Source: Arenimonas sp. SCN 70-307
Lineage (GTDB): Bacteria > Pseudomonadota > Gammaproteobacteria > Xanthomonadales > Xanthomonadaceae
Direction of reading: 5' to 3'
Length of the DNA: 37,210 nt
Assembly (NCBI RefSeq): GCF_001724815.1
Contig: NZ_MEDO01000030.1
Coordinates: 1 to 37,210 of the forward strand
Position 1 is the stretch's first letter. Each line of letters opens with the position of its first letter. Positions 1 to 8,950 of the stretch are shown piece by piece. Under the pieces are notes generated by a model that worked only from the letters and a program-made list of their open reading frames with translations, did no database searches and was not told where the DNA came from. The position numbers were made by a program, and so were the translations under genes.

Positions 1-91
1 CGCCCGCACAAATTTCCTGCGCACACTGTCAAAGATCTTCTTCACCGAAGGCCTTTCGCCTTCTGGCCCGGGGGCGTTTCGCCCGAGGGAG
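1..91 (-). other. Probable rRNA operon leader with boxA-like and hairpin elements
   Basis: Downstream of the promoter, on the minus strand, are a short stem (72-76 with 80-84), a six-bp stem with five-base loop (47-52 with 58-63) and then ATCTTTGACAG at 36-26. The last resembles the antitermination boxA of rrn leaders, where a boxB-like hairpin precedes boxA. The 16S gene itself would begin beyond position 1 and is not visible, so the identity is inferred from this arrangement and from resemblance to Xanthomonadaceae 16S leaders. Confidence 0.65.
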
Positions 92-97
92 CCGCAC

Positions 98-125
98 ATT
101 ATACGGCGGTTTCGGAGGACGTCAA
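98..125 (-). promoter_or_regulatory. Strong sigma70 promoter, probably of an rRNA operon
   Basis: Read on the minus strand there is TTGACG at 125-120, a 16-bp spacer and a perfect TATAAT at 103-98, followed by a GC-rich discriminator. Transcription would start near position 91 and run leftward out of the window. The near-consensus boxes and GC-rich discriminator fit a growth-rate-controlled stable RNA promoter. The leader that follows supports this. Confidence 0.8.
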
Positions 126-303
126 CACCTTGGTGCCGACTTTTTCCGCCCCTTCCGCCGTGCCGGCCGTCGAGGGCCGCGAACTATAGCGGGGCGCCCA
201 CGGCTTGGGAAGGGGGTGCCGGCCGGGCCCGTTCACCCGGCCGTCGGCTTGACACCCCGGCGGGCAATGGCGAACGTCCGGGCGACACCCCAGGAAGCCC
301 GCC

Positions 304-762
304 ATGCGCCTCGCCCTCACCGCACTGATGCTCGCCGCCCTCCTGCCCCTGCCCGGCTGCGCCACCGACAGCGGCCAGTGGGTCGAGCTGCGCGGCCAGC
401 GCTTCACCGTCGAGGTGGCGGACGACCACGACGAGCGCGCACGCGGCCTGATGTTCCGCGAACAGCTGGCGGACGGCACCGGCATGCTGTTCGTGCACGA
501 CGCACCGCGCCCGCTCGCCTACTGGATGAAGAACACCAAGATCCCGCTCGACATCTTCTACTTCGACGCCTCGCGCAAGCTCGTGTCGGTGTCGCGCAAT
601 GTTCCGCCCTGCTCGCTGGGCGACCGCTGCCCGCCCTACCCCAGCGCCGGACCGGCGCTGTACGTGCTCGAGCTCAACGCCGGCCAGGCCGGCAAGCTCG
701 GCGCGCAGCCGGGTGACGAGATCGTGTTCGGCCCCGGCATCCCCGAACGCGGCAAGCCTTGA
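304..762 (+). CDS. DUF192 family lipoprotein
   Basis: A 152-residue protein with a hydrophobic N-terminus ending in a lipobox (L16-P-G-C19), so it is probably lipidated and held in the envelope. The rest is a single DUF192 domain, recognisable from the ARGLMFR segment, the GMLFVHD turn, YWMKNT, and a final P-G-D-E-I-V. The family is small, beta-rich, often exported and without an assigned biochemical role. The ATG is preceded by AGGAAG at 292-297. It starts about 180 bp from the divergent rRNA promoter. The 126-303 gap between them shows no gene; a TATAGC at 185 could be a -10 but has no clear -35. Confidence 0.85.
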   Translation: MRLALTALMLAALLPLPGCATDSGQWVELRGQRFTVEVADDHDERARGLMFREQLADGTGMLFVHDAPRPLAYWMKNTKIPLDIFYFDASRKLVSVSRNVPPCSLGDRCPPYPSAGPALYVLELNAGQAGKLGAQPGDEIVFGPGIPERGKP

Positions 763-793
763 TTCGCGCCGGCGGCGGGGCCACATTGGCTCC

Positions 794-1639
794 ATGCACA
801 CGCAAAGCCCGCTGCCCGACTGGAACACCCTCGCCGCCCTGGGCGACGACGAAGTGCCGCTGCTCGACACGGCGCTGCTGATCGCCCGCGACGAGTATCC
901 CGACCTCGACCCGCGCGGCGTCACCGAGCAGGTGGAGACCTACGCCGAAGCGCTGCGCCCGCAGCTCGAGGGCGACGCGGACCTGCCGTCGCGGCTGACC
1001 GCCATCAACCGCTACCTGTTCGAGGAAATCGGCTTCGCCGGCAACAACAGCCAGTACGACGACCCGCGCAACAGCTACCTCAACCAGGTCGTGGACCGGA
1101 AGCTGGGCATCCCGATTTCGCTGGCGGTGATCCAGATCGAAGTGACGCGCCGGCTCGGGCTGCCGCTGGACGGCGTGTCCTTCCCGGGCCACTTCCTGGT
1201 GCGCCTGCCGGTGGACGACGGCATCCTCGTACTAGACCCCTACAACAAGGGCCGGCCGGTCAGCGCCGAGGAACTGCGCGAGCGCGCCTCGCCGCACCTC
1301 GGCGGGCAGATGCCGGACGACAGCCAGCTGCTGCAGATCCTCGCGCCGGCCTCGCACCGCGCGATCCTCATGCGCATGCTGCGCAACCTCAAGGGGCTCT
1401 ACCAGGCCAGCGGCGACTGGGAGCGCGTGGCGCGCACCGCCGACCGCCTGCTCAAGCTGTCGCCCGACACCGCCGAGGCGCTGCGCGACCGCGGCCTGGC
1501 CTATCGCGAGCTGGGTTACGCAAAGGGTGCGCGCGAAGACCTCGCGCGTTACCTGCAGCTGCTTCCGGAGGCCGGCGACATCGAGTCGGTGCGCGAAGCG
1601 CTGGTGGAACTGGCCGGCGAACCGACCCGGCTGAACTGA
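794..1639 (+). CDS. SirB1-type transglutaminase-like/TPR protein
   Basis: A 281-residue protein of the SirB1 family. The N-terminal two thirds is a transglutaminase-like core: the segments [17 protein letters not shown] and FPGHFLVRL are characteristic. The C-terminal third carries TPR-like helices around GLYQASGDW and [17 protein letters not shown]. The start was set at the ATG that begins MHTQSPL, because the longer upstream frame is a shadow of the DUF192 gene. In many proteobacteria sirB1 lies near hemK/prfA, which is not the case here. The exact function is unknown; a regulatory or scaffold role is usually assumed. It converges with the rubredoxin gene, with 10 bp between the stops. Confidence 0.82.
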   Translation: MHTQSPLPDWNTLAALGDDEVPLLDTALLIARDEYPDLDPRGVTEQVETYAEALRPQLEGDADLPSRLTAINRYLFEEIGFAGNNSQYDDPRNSYLNQVVDRKLGIPISLAVIQIEVTRRLGLPLDGVSFPGHFLVRLPVDDGILVLDPYNKGRPVSAEELRERASPHLGGQMPDDSQLLQILAPASHRAILMRMLRNLKGLYQASGDWERVARTADRLLKLSPDTAEALRDRGLAYRELGYAKGAREDLARYLQLLPEAGDIESVREALVELAGEPTRLN

Positions 1640-1649
1640 AGGGCCGGCC

Positions 1650-1844
1650 TCAGCCGGCAGGCACCATCTCGAAATCGTCCTTGGTGACGCCGCAATCCGG
1701 GCACACCCAGGTGTCGGGGATGTCTTCCCAGCGCGTGCCCGGGGCGATGCCCTCTTCCGGCAGACCATCCGCCTCGTTGTAGATGAAGCCACAGACGACG
1801 CACATCCAGGTGCGGTAGGTGGTGGCGGTATCGGTGCTGCTCAT
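1650..1844 (-). CDS. Rubredoxin
   Basis: A 64-residue one-iron electron carrier. The four iron ligands are visible as two CxxC knuckles, C15-V-V-C18 and C48-P-D-C51. Typical rubredoxin stretches lie between them: GFIYNEADG, the acidic [15 protein letters not shown] loop and the FEMV tail. The start is the internal ATG (MSSTD), not the longer frame, which would add a non-conserved leader running into the thiE start region. It is divergent from thiE with 64 bp between the starts. Its partner is unknown; rubredoxins commonly serve oxygen- or peroxide-detoxifying or hydroxylase systems. Confidence 0.95.
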   Translation of the reverse strand: MSSTDTATTYRTWMCVVCGFIYNEADGLPEEGIAPGTRWEDIPDTWVCPDCGVTKDDFEMVPAG

Positions 1845-1908
1845 CGTCTTCGCGGGGCCTGCAGGGGGTTCAGGGTTACCATTCTCGCATCCCCACGGCC
1901 CGGCCGAA

Positions 1909-2562
1909 ATGAAAACCGCCTTCACCTGGCCGCGCCGCGGCGTCTACCTGCTCACTCCCGACGAAGCCGACACCGGCCACCTGCTGGCGCGGCTCGAACC
2001 GCTGCTCGCGCTGCGCCCCGCGCTGCTGCAGTACCGCAACAAGGCCGCCGGCCCGGCGCTGCGGGCCGAACAGGCCCGGGCGCTGCAGGCCCGCTGCGAA
2101 GCCCACGCCGTGCCGCTGGTGGTGAACGACGATTGGCGGCTGGCGCTGCAGGTCGGCGCGGCCGGCGCGCACCTGGGCGAACACGACGGCGCGATCGCCG
2201 GGGCCCGCGCGCAGGCCCCCGGCCTGTGGCTGGGCGCCTCGTGCTACGACGACCTCGAACGCGCCCGCGCCGCCGTGGCCGCCGGCGCCGACTACATCGC
2301 CTTCGGCGCCTTCTTCCCCTCCGGCACCAAGCCGCTGGCGCGCCGCGCCGGGCCGCAGCTGCTCCAGGCCGGCCGCGCGCTGGGCCGGCCGGTGGTGGCC
2401 ATCGGCGGCATCACGCCCGACAATGCCGCCGGCCTGGTACGCGCCGGCGCCGATTTGCTGGCCGTCATCGGCGGCGTCTTCGACGCTCCCGACCCGGCCG
2501 ACGCCCTGCGCGCCTTCCAGCGCGCCTTCGAACACACCGACACCGGGACCACGAACGAATGA
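1909..2562 (+). CDS. thiE: Thiamine-phosphate synthase
   Basis: A 217-residue TIM-barrel enzyme joining HMP-pyrophosphate with thiazole phosphate to give thiamine monophosphate. Family motifs are in order: [35 protein letters not shown], the [10 protein letters not shown] loop that grips the thiazole phosphate, [11 protein letters not shown] and the C-terminal LLAVIGGVF. The start is at [11 protein letters not shown]; the upstream extension is unconserved. It overlaps hemL by ATGA, so the two are probably translationally coupled. thiC, for the HMP branch, lies about 18 kb away under its own riboswitch. No riboswitch is seen in front of thiE. Confidence 0.93.
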   Translation: MKTAFTWPRRGVYLLTPDEADTGHLLARLEPLLALRPALLQYRNKAAGPALRAEQARALQARCEAHAVPLVVNDDWRLALQVGAAGAHLGEHDGAIAGARAQAPGLWLGASCYDDLERARAAVAAGADYIAFGAFFPSGTKPLARRAGPQLLQAGRALGRPVVAIGGITPDNAAGLVRAGADLLAVIGGVFDAPDPADALRAFQRAFEHTDTGTTNE

Positions 2563-3851
2563 ACACCGCCACCAGCCACGAACTCTTCACCCGCGCCCTC
2601 GGCCTGATGCCGGGCGGCGTCAATTCGCCGGTGCGCGCGTTCAAGTCGGTCGGCGGCGAGCCCTTCTTCGCCAGGCGCGCCGAGGGCGCCTACCTGATCG
2701 ACGTCGACGGCAACCGCTACGTCGACTACATCGGCAGCTGGGGCCCGATGATCGCCGGCCACGCGCACCCCAAGGTGCTCGAGGCGGTCGAGCGCACCCT
2801 GCGCGACGGCCTGAGCTTCGGCGTGCCCAACGCCCTGGAAGTGACCATGGCCGAGACCGTGCGCAAGCTGGTGCCGTCGATGCAGATGATGCGCATGGTC
2901 AACTCGGGCACCGAGGCCACGCTCTCGGCCATCCGCCTGGCGCGCGGCGCCACCGGCCGCAGCCGCATCGTCAAGTTCGAGGGCTGCTACCACGGCCACG
3001 GCGACAGCTTCCTGGTGAAGGCGGGCTCGGGCGCGCTCACCTTCGGCCTGCCCAATTCGCCGGGCGTTCCCAAGGGCCTGGCCGACCTCACGCTCACCCT
3101 GCCCTACAACGATTTCGACGCCGCCACGAAGCTCTTCGACGAGGTCGGCGGCGAGATCGCCGGCCTGATCGTCGAGCCCATCGTCGGCAACGCCAACTGC
3201 ATCCTGCCGCGCGAGGGCTACCTGCAGCACCTGCGCGAGCTGTGCACCAAGCACGGCGCGATCCTGATCTTCGACGAGGTGATGACCGGTTTCCGCGTCG
3301 CGCTCGGCGGCGCCCAGGCGCGCTACGGCGTGACGCCCGACCTGAGCACCTTCGGCAAGATCATCGGCGGTGGCATGCCGGTGGGCGCCTACGGCGGCCG
3401 CGCCGACCTGATGCAGCAGGTGGCGCCGGCCGGCCCGGTCTACCAGGCCGGCACGCTCAGCGGAAACCCGGTGGCCATGGCTGCCGGCCTGGCCACGCTG
3501 GAACTGATCCAGGCGCCCGGCTTCCACGACAGGCTCGAGGCGGCCACCCACGTGCTCTGCGACGGCCTGGAAATGGCCGCGCGCGAAGCCGGCGTCGCCG
3601 TCACCACCACCCGCACCTGCGCGATGTTCGGCCTGTACTTCAACAACGAGCCGGTGGAGACCTTCGCCCAGGCCGTGGCCAGCGACACCGCCGCCTTCAA
3701 CCGCTTCTTCCACGCCATGCTCCGCCGCGGCGTCTACTTCGCGCCTTCGGCCTTCGAGGCCGGCTTCCTGTCCAGCGCCCACGGCGAGGCCGAACTGGCC
3801 CACACCATCGCCGCCGCGCGCGAAGCCTTCCGCGAGGTCGCCGCGGGGTGA
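2559..3851 (+). CDS. hemL: Glutamate-1-semialdehyde 2,1-aminomutase
   Basis: A 430-residue class III PLP enzyme that converts glutamate-1-semialdehyde into 5-aminolevulinate, the C5 route to haem. The length matches the family. Key segments are [13 protein letters not shown] at the N-terminus, [16 protein letters not shown] for phosphate binding, [20 protein letters not shown], and the PLP lysine K267 in [10 protein letters not shown]. The ATG overlaps the thiE stop (ATGA). The stop in turn overlaps the GTG of the following HAD gene (GTGA), indicating one coupled transcript. Confidence 0.97.
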   Translation: MNTATSHELFTRALGLMPGGVNSPVRAFKSVGGEPFFARRAEGAYLIDVDGNRYVDYIGSWGPMIAGHAHPKVLEAVERTLRDGLSFGVPNALEVTMAETVRKLVPSMQMMRMVNSGTEATLSAIRLARGATGRSRIVKFEGCYHGHGDSFLVKAGSGALTFGLPNSPGVPKGLADLTLTLPYNDFDAATKLFDEVGGEIAGLIVEPIVGNANCILPREGYLQHLRELCTKHGAILIFDEVMTGFRVALGGAQARYGVTPDLSTFGKIIGGGMPVGAYGGRADLMQQVAPAGPVYQAGTLSGNPVAMAAGLATLELIQAPGFHDRLEAATHVLCDGLEMAAREAGVAVTTTRTCAMFGLYFNNEPVETFAQAVASDTAAFNRFFHAMLRRGVYFAPSAFEAGFLSSAHGEAELAHTIAAAREAFREVAAG

Positions 3852-4465
3852 GGCGGCCGGCGCTGCTGCTGTTCGACCTCGACGGCGTGCTGGCGCACTA
3901 CGAACACGCGCCGCGCCTGCGAACGCTGGCCGAACGCACCGGCGCCAGCGAGGCCGCGGTGGCGCACGCCCTGTTCGAATCGGGCCTGGAGCGCGAGGCC
4001 GACCTGGGCCGCATCGACACCGACGGCGTGCTCGTGACGCTGGGTGAACGCCTGGGCGTGCCGGTGTCGCTGGACGACTGCCTGGCCGCCCGCGCCGCGG
4101 CCATGCAGGCCAACGATGCGGTGCTGGCGCTGGCCGGCGCCGCGGCCCGCCGGGCCAGGCTGGCCATCCTGACCAACAACGGCCTGATGCTGCGCGACCA
4201 TTTCGAAACGATCTGTCCGCCGCTGGCGCCGCTGTTCGCCGGCCGCGTGTTCTGCTCGGCGCAGTTCGGCCTGGCCAAGCCCGAGCCCGAACTCTTCCGA
4301 CGCTGCCTTGCGCAACTGGGCGTGGCGCCGGAAGAGGCCCTGTTCTTCGACGACAAACCCGACAACGCCAAGGGCGCGCGCCGCGCCGGCCTGCGGGCGC
4401 ACACTTACCGAGACGAGGCCGGGCTGCGCGCGCACCTGGCCGCATACGACCTCCTGGAGCCCTGA
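3848..4465 (+). CDS. HAD-superfamily hydrolase
   Basis: A 205-residue haloacid dehalogenase-type phosphatase. The nucleophile motif is FDLDG (D10, D12) close to the N-terminus. Motif II is LAILTNNG, the motif III lysine is in [10 protein letters not shown], and the acidic motif IV is FFDDKPDN. A helical cap lies between motifs I and II, as in the beta-phosphoglucomutase/epoxide hydrolase-like subgroup. The GTG start at 3848 overlaps the hemL stop and is the only start that keeps motif I. The next gene begins 2 bp after its stop. The substrate cannot be told from sequence. Confidence 0.85.
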   Translation: MRRPALLLFDLDGVLAHYEHAPRLRTLAERTGASEAAVAHALFESGLEREADLGRIDTDGVLVTLGERLGVPVSLDDCLAARAAAMQANDAVLALAGAAARRARLAILTNNGLMLRDHFETICPPLAPLFAGRVFCSAQFGLAKPEPELFRRCLAQLGVAPEEALFFDDKPDNAKGARRAGLRAHTYRDEAGLRAHLAAYDLLEP

Positions 4466-4467
4466 CG

Positions 4468-5598
4468 ATGAGCCGCATCGAAACCCTGGCCGTGCACGCC
4501 GGTGGCGAGCCCGACGAAGCCACCGGCGCCGTGGTGCCGCCGATCCACCTGGCCACCACCTTCCGCCACGGCCCCGCCGGCGAGCGCGTGGCCGGCTACG
4601 AGTACCAGCGCGAGTCCAACCCCACCCAGGACCGCCTCGAAACCGCCCTGGCCGCTCTCGAGAACGGCGCCGCGGCGCTGTGCTTCGGCTCGGGCATGGC
4701 CGCCATGGCGGGCCTGCTCGAGTCGCTGCCGGCCGGCAGCCACGTGCTGATCCCGACCGACTGCTACACCGGCCTGCGCGCGCTGTCGGCCGAGTTCCTG
4801 CCCGAGCGCGGCATCCACGCCAGCGCGGTGGACATGGCCGACCTCGACGCCGTGCAGGCCGCGCTGCGTCCGGAAACAAAGCTCGTCTGGGCCGAAACGC
4901 CGTCCAACCCGCAGCTGCGCGTGAGCGACATCGCCGCGCTGGCCGCACTGGCCCATGGCCACGGCGCCCTGCTGGCCTGCGACAACACCTTCGCCACGCC
5001 GGTGCTGCAGCGCCCGCTCGAGCTCGGCGCCGACGTGGTGATGCATTCGACCACCAAGTACCTCGGCGGCCACAGCGACGTGATGGGCGGCGCCCTGGTG
5101 TTCGCCCGCCGCGACGACTTCCATCAGCGCGTGTTCCACCGCCGCCACGTCACCGGCGGCATCCTCGCGCCCTTCAGCGCCTGGCTGATCCTGCGCGGCT
5201 GCCGCTCGCTGCCGGCGCGCATGGCCTGGCACTGCGCCAACGCCCGTGCGCTGGCGGAAATGCTGGCCACGCACCCGGCCGTCGAGGCGGTGCACTACCC
5301 CGGCCTGGCTTCGCACCCGGGCCACGCGGTGGCGGCGCGGCAGATGCGCGACGCCGGCGGCATGCTCAGCTTCCGCCTGCGCGGTGGCCGCGAAGCGGCA
5401 CTGGCCGTGGCCGGCGCGCTGGAACTGGCGATCAACGCCACCTCGCTGGGCGGCCCGGAAACCCTGGTCGAACACCGCGCCTCCATCGAAGGCGCGAACG
5501 CGGTGAGCCCCGCCAACCTCCTGCGCGTCTCGGTCGGCCTCGAGCACCGCGAGGACCTGCTGGCCGACTTCAGCCAGGCGCTGGCGCGGCTCGGCTGA
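4468..5598 (+). CDS. Cys/Met metabolism PLP enzyme (cystathionine gamma-synthase or gamma-lyase type)
   Basis: A 376-residue trans-sulfuration enzyme. Visible motifs are PPIHLATTF, the [15 protein letters not shown] segment that binds PLP phosphate from the neighbouring subunit, [17 protein letters not shown] and the Schiff-base lysine K197 in [11 protein letters not shown]. The C-terminal [14 protein letters not shown] is also typical. Cystathionine gamma-synthase and gamma-lyase share these motifs, so the reaction direction is left open. It is the last gene of the thiE-hemL-HAD run and its stop is 12 bp from the convergent gloA stop. Confidence 0.88.
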   Translation: MSRIETLAVHAGGEPDEATGAVVPPIHLATTFRHGPAGERVAGYEYQRESNPTQDRLETALAALENGAAALCFGSGMAAMAGLLESLPAGSHVLIPTDCYTGLRALSAEFLPERGIHASAVDMADLDAVQAALRPETKLVWAETPSNPQLRVSDIAALAALAHGHGALLACDNTFATPVLQRPLELGADVVMHSTTKYLGGHSDVMGGALVFARRDDFHQRVFHRRHVTGGILAPFSAWLILRGCRSLPARMAWHCANARALAEMLATHPAVEAVHYPGLASHPGHAVAARQMRDAGGMLSFRLRGGREAALAVAGALELAINATSLGGPETLVEHRASIEGANAVSPANLLRVSVGLEHREDLLADFSQALARLG

Positions 5599-5610
5599 GC
5601 CGCGCGGTCT

Positions 5611-6030
5611 TCACCACTGCCCGGTGTTGGGCATCGAGGCCCAGGGCTCGGCCGGCGGCAGCGCGTCGCCGGCCTGCAGCAGCTCGATGGAGATCTGGTC
5701 GGGCGAGCGCACGAAGGCCATGCGGCCATCGCGCGGCGGCCGGTTGATGGTGACGCCGTGCGCCTGCAGGCGCTCGCAGGCCGCGTAGATATCGTCCACG
5801 GCGAAGGCCAGGTGGCCGAAATTGCGGGCACCACCGTAGTCTTCGTCGTCGTAGTTGTAGGTCAGCTCGACTTCGACCTCCGGATTGGCCGGCGCGGCCA
5901 GGTAGACCAGGGTGAAGCGGCCCTGCGGGTAGTCGCGGCGACGCGTCTCCACCAGGCCCAGCGCGTCGCGGTAGAAGCGAAGCGAGGCCTCGAGGTCGCG
6001 CACGCGCACCATGGCATGCAGGTATTTCAT
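5611..6030 (-). CDS. gloA: Glyoxalase I (lactoylglutathione lyase)-like
   Basis: A 139-residue VOC-fold protein close in length and motifs to E. coli-type glyoxalase I, which isomerises the hemithioacetal of methylglyoxal and glutathione. The four predicted metal ligands are present: H5 (MKYLHAMVRV), E55 (EVELTYN), H73 (NFGHLAF) and E116 (SIELL). There is no zinc-type insertion, which fits the nickel-dependent bacterial class. Its ATG overlaps the stop of the upstream dehydrogenase (ATGA), so the two are one operon. Confidence 0.85.
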   Translation of the reverse strand: MKYLHAMVRVRDLEASLRFYRDALGLVETRRRDYPQGRFTLVYLAAPANPEVEVELTYNYDDEDYGGARNFGHLAFAVDDIYAACERLQAHGVTINRPPRDGRMAFVRSPDQISIELLQAGDALPPAEPWASMPNTGQW

Positions 6031-6875
6031 CGGCGCAGGGCCTCCATCAGTTCGGGTTCGTCGAGGAACAGGTCGGGCAGCAGCGGCTGCGAGGGATCGA
6101 CCGCGTAGCCGCTGAAGTCGGTGACGCCGGCCTCGCGCAGCACCGGCTCGTCGACCAGGAAATTCCCGCTGAAGCCTGCCGCCGGCCGCGTGAGCACGGC
6201 GTGCGCGGCATCGGCCATGATCTGCGGCGTGCGGCACTTGGCCGGCTCGGTGCCCGGGATCATCTTCAGCGCATCGGTGGCGATCACCGTGCGCGGCCAC
6301 AGCGCGTTCACCGCCACGCCGCGCGGGCCGAACTCCGCCGCCAGGCCCAGCGTGACGAAGCTCATGCCCATCTTGGCCAGCGTGTAGCCGGTATGCGGGC
6401 CCCACCACCGCGGATCGAGGTTGGGCGGCGGCGCCAGCGTGAGGATGTGCGGGTTGGCCGAGCGCAGCAGGTAGGGCAGCGCCACCTGCGAGCAAAGGAA
6501 GGTGCCGCGGGCATTGACCTGCTGCATCAGGTCGAAGCGCTTCATCGGCGTCTCGAGCGCGCCCTTGAGCCAGATCGCGCTGGCGTTGTTGACCAGGATG
6601 TCGATGCCGCCGAAACGCTCGGCCGTGGCCGCCATCGCCGCCTGCACCTGCTCCTCCTCGCGGATGTCGCACTGCAGCGCGAGGCCCCGCCCGCCGGCCG
6701 CGTCCACCGCCGCGGCGGCGCTGTGGATGGTGCCCGGCAGCTTGGGGTTGGGCACGCCCGACTTGGCGGCGATGGCCACGTTGGCGCCGTCGCGGGCGGC
6801 GCGCACCGCGATGGCCAGGCCGATGCCGCGCGAAGCGCCGGTGATGAAGAGGGTCTTGCCGCGAAGGTCGGTCAT
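6027..6875 (-). CDS. Short-chain dehydrogenase/reductase, HSDL2-like
   Basis: A 282-residue Rossmann-fold oxidoreductase. The NAD(P) motif is TGASRGIG (12-19), the structural NNAS is at 96-99, and the catalytic Y164-xxx-K168 is in GYTLAKMG. The spacing and the APPPNLDP/WWGPHTGY segment resemble HSDL2-type SDRs. The catalytic serine normally expected about 16 residues before the tyrosine in this subgroup appears to be A148. The substrate is unknown. It is followed by overlapping gloA and is divergent from the DedA/PAP2 gene. Confidence 0.85.
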   Translation of the reverse strand: MTDLRGKTLFITGASRGIGLAIAVRAARDGANVAIAAKSGVPNPKLPGTIHSAAAAVDAAGGRGLALQCDIREEEQVQAAMAATAERFGGIDILVNNASAIWLKGALETPMKRFDLMQQVNARGTFLCSQVALPYLLRSANPHILTLAPPPNLDPRWWGPHTGYTLAKMGMSFVTLGLAAEFGPRGVAVNALWPRTVIATDALKMIPGTEPAKCRTPQIMADAAHAVLTRPAAGFSGNFLVDEPVLREAGVTDFSGYAVDPSQPLLPDLFLDEPELMEALRR

Positions 6876-6929
6876 GGCTGGCTCCTGAACTTTGGTCGAA
6901 GTGTAAACCGGCCGACTCGGTGGCCAGCC

Positions 6930-6935
6930 TATAAT
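6930..6935 (+). promoter_or_regulatory. Consensus -10 box directly before the DedA/PAP2 start codon
   Basis: A perfect TATAAT lies only 8 bases before the ATG at 6944. A start of transcription at the usual 6-8 bases downstream would fall on or next to the ATG, giving a leaderless or nearly leaderless mRNA. No good -35 is visible at 16-18 bp spacing, and no Shine-Dalgarno precedes the ATG. Confidence 0.55.
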
Positions 6936-6943
6936 CCCGGCCC

Positions 6944-8941
6944 ATGGATTCAGCCCGCCTGGAAGCCCTCGTCACCTGGATCGGCCAGAATCCGATCGCG
7001 GCGGGCATCGTCATCTTCCTGATCGCCTTCGGCGACGCCCTGGTCATCCTGGGCGTGGCCATCCCGGCGGTGCCTCTGCTGTTCGCGGTGGGCACGCTGG
7101 TAGGCCTGGGCCACGTGGACGGCACGTACGCGCTGGTTTGCGCCACGCTGGGCGCCTTCGCCGGCGACGGCGTGAGCTACTGGGTGGGCCGCCGCTTCGG
7201 CCCGCAGCTGCGCCAGCGCTGGCCCTTCCGCAACCATCCGCAGTGGCTCGAGCGTGGCGAAACCACGTTCCGCCGCCACGGCATGAAGTCGATCGTGATG
7301 GCGCGTTACGTCGGCGCCATCCGCCCCTTCGTGCCGGCCATCGCCGGCATGCTGGGCATGAAGCTGCGCCAGTACGTGCCGGCCAGCGGCTTCGCGGCCC
7401 TGGTGTGGTCCGCCACCTTCCTGGCGCCGGGCTGGGTGTTCGGCACCTCGCTCGACCTCGTGGCGGCCGTCGCCGGGCGGCTGTCGATCCTGCTGGCGGT
7501 GCTGCTGGTGCTGGTGGCGGCGATCTGGGCGGCGGTGTTCTACCTCTGGCGCTGGCTCGGCGCCCACGCCACCGAAATGCTCGAGCGCGCGCTGGCCTGG
7601 TCGCATCGCCACCCGGTGCTGGGCCGCTATTCGGAGGCCCTGATCGACCCCAACCGCCCCGAGTCGGCCTCGCTGCTGTTCCTGGCGGCGGTGCTGGGCT
7701 TCGCCGGCTGGGGCTTTTTCACCATCCTGATTTCGGTCGGCGGCGGCAGCGCACCGTCGCAGCTCGATCTCACCGTGCACCAGCTGATGTTCGGCCTGCG
7801 CAACCCGCTGGCCGACATCCCGATGGCCTTCCTGGCCACGCTCGGCGACGCCGCGGTGCTGGCACCGGCCGTGGTGGCGGTGTTCGCCTGGCTGCTCTGG
7901 CGACGCCGCCACGTCGCCGCCTGGCACTGGCTGGCCGCGCCCGCCTTCGCGCTGGTGCTGACCTGGCTGCTGGGCTGGCTGCTCGACATGCCCAAGCCGC
8001 CGGCCTCGACCGCGGTGCCGGGTTTCAGCTTCCCCTCGGCGACGGTGACGCTGGCGACGGTGGTCTACGGCTTCTTCGCGGTGCTCATCGCGCGCGAGCT
8101 GCCGGGCCGCAACCGCGCCTGGCCCTACGTGGTGGCGGCGCTGGTGGTCGGGCTGCTGGGCTTCGCGCGCCTGTACCTGGGCGCGCACTGGCTCAGCGAC
8201 GTGCTCGCCGGCACGCTGCTGGGCCTGCTGTGGATCGCCGCCCTGGGCATCGCCTATCGTCGCCGCGTGGTGCGCTCGTTCTGGGTGCGCCCGATCGCCA
8301 CGCTGTTTTTCGTCGCGGTGCTGGGCCTGGCCGCCTGGCACGGCAGCCGCCAGGCCGACGACACGCTGGCCCGTTTCGATCCGCCGCACGCGCCGGCGCC
8401 GCTGGCGATGGACGCCTGGTGGAGCGAGGACTGGCAGGCCTCGCTGCCCGCGCGCCGCAACGAGCTGCACGGGCGCGACGCCTGGCCGCTGAACGTGCAG
8501 TTCGCCGGCCGCCTCGATGCGCTGCGCGCGCGCCTGCTGCTCGCGGGCTGGCAGGACTACCGCACCGGCGGCTGGCAGGGCCTGCTGCAGACGATGGACA
8601 AGGACGCGACGCCGCTCGACCTGCCGGTGCTGCCCTCGATGCACCAGGGCCGCGCGGAGACGATGGTGATGGTGCGGCGCGAACCGGGCGGCGGGCAGAT
8701 GAAGGTGCTGCGCCTGTGGCACGGGCCGGTCGAGCTGCAGCCGGGCGCGGTGCCGCTGTGGATCGGCAGCGTGCACAAGCTGGAGTTCGCCCAGCGCCTG
8801 GACTTCTTCAGCTACTGGCGCGTGATGCCCGGCGAAGACGCCCTGCTCGAACCCCTGCGCGACGACCTCGGCGACCTCGACGCCACCATTGAGACCCGCC
8901 GCGACGACCAGCAGCCCGTCCTGCGCGCCCGCGCGCCCTGA
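6944..8941 (+). CDS. DedA / PAP2 phosphatase / LssY C-terminal fusion membrane protein
   Basis: A 665-residue inner-membrane protein with three parts. Residues 1-190 form a DedA (SNARE-associated) domain, with the FGDALVILGVAIPAVPLLFAVG re-entrant region and the RxxGAIRPFVPAIAGM motif. Residues about 240-450 form a PAP2-type helical bundle that keeps the third signature as RLYLGAHWLSD (H415, D419). Residues about 480-655 form a soluble LssY C-terminal-like domain rich in W, with RxELHGRDAWPLNVQFAG. The PAP2 second motif reads PSAT (364-367) where PSGH is usual, and the first motif is only KP. DedA proteins act in lipid translocation and PAP2 enzymes remove phosphate from lipid pyrophosphates or lipid A. 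A role in undecaprenyl or lipid A phosphate handling is an inference, and the altered motif puts catalysis in doubt. Confidence 0.85.
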   Translation: MDSARLEALVTWIGQNPIAAGIVIFLIAFGDALVILGVAIPAVPLLFAVGTLVGLGHVDGTYALVCATLGAFAGDGVSYWVGRRFGPQLRQRWPFRNHPQWLERGETTFRRHGMKSIVMARYVGAIRPFVPAIAGMLGMKLRQYVPASGFAALVWSATFLAPGWVFGTSLDLVAAVAGRLSILLAVLLVLVAAIWAAVFYLWRWLGAHATEMLERALAWSHRHPVLGRYSEALIDPNRPESASLLFLAAVLGFAGWGFFTILISVGGGSAPSQLDLTVHQLMFGLRNPLADIPMAFLATLGDAAVLAPAVVAVFAWLLWRRRHVAAWHWLAAPAFALVLTWLLGWLLDMPKPPASTAVPGFSFPSATVTLATVVYGFFAVLIARELPGRNRAWPYVVAALVVGLLGFARLYLGAHWLSDVLAGTLLGLLWIAALGIAYRRRVVRSFWVRPIATLFFVAVLGLAAWHGSRQADDTLARFDPPHAPAPLAMDAWWSEDWQASLPARRNELHGRDAWPLNVQFAGRLDALRARLLLAGWQDYRTGGWQGLLQTMDKDATPLDLPVLPSMHQGRAETMVMVRREPGGGQMKVLRLWHGPVELQPGAVPLWIGSVHKLEFAQRLDFFSYWRVMPGEDALLEPLRDDLGDLDATIETRRDDQQPVLRARAP

Positions 8942-8950
8942 CCCGCTCCT

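Noticed and set aside
2292-4559. Long minus-strand frame antisense to thiE, hemL and the HAD gene
   Set aside because: It has low-complexity R/A/G-rich sequence, no domain, and lies opposite well-conserved genes. It comes from high GC at third codon positions.
5611-7146. A single frame of 511 codons spanning gloA and the SDR region
   Set aside because: Only its last 139 codons are gloA. The rest is an out-of-frame reading of the SDR gene and its upstream region.
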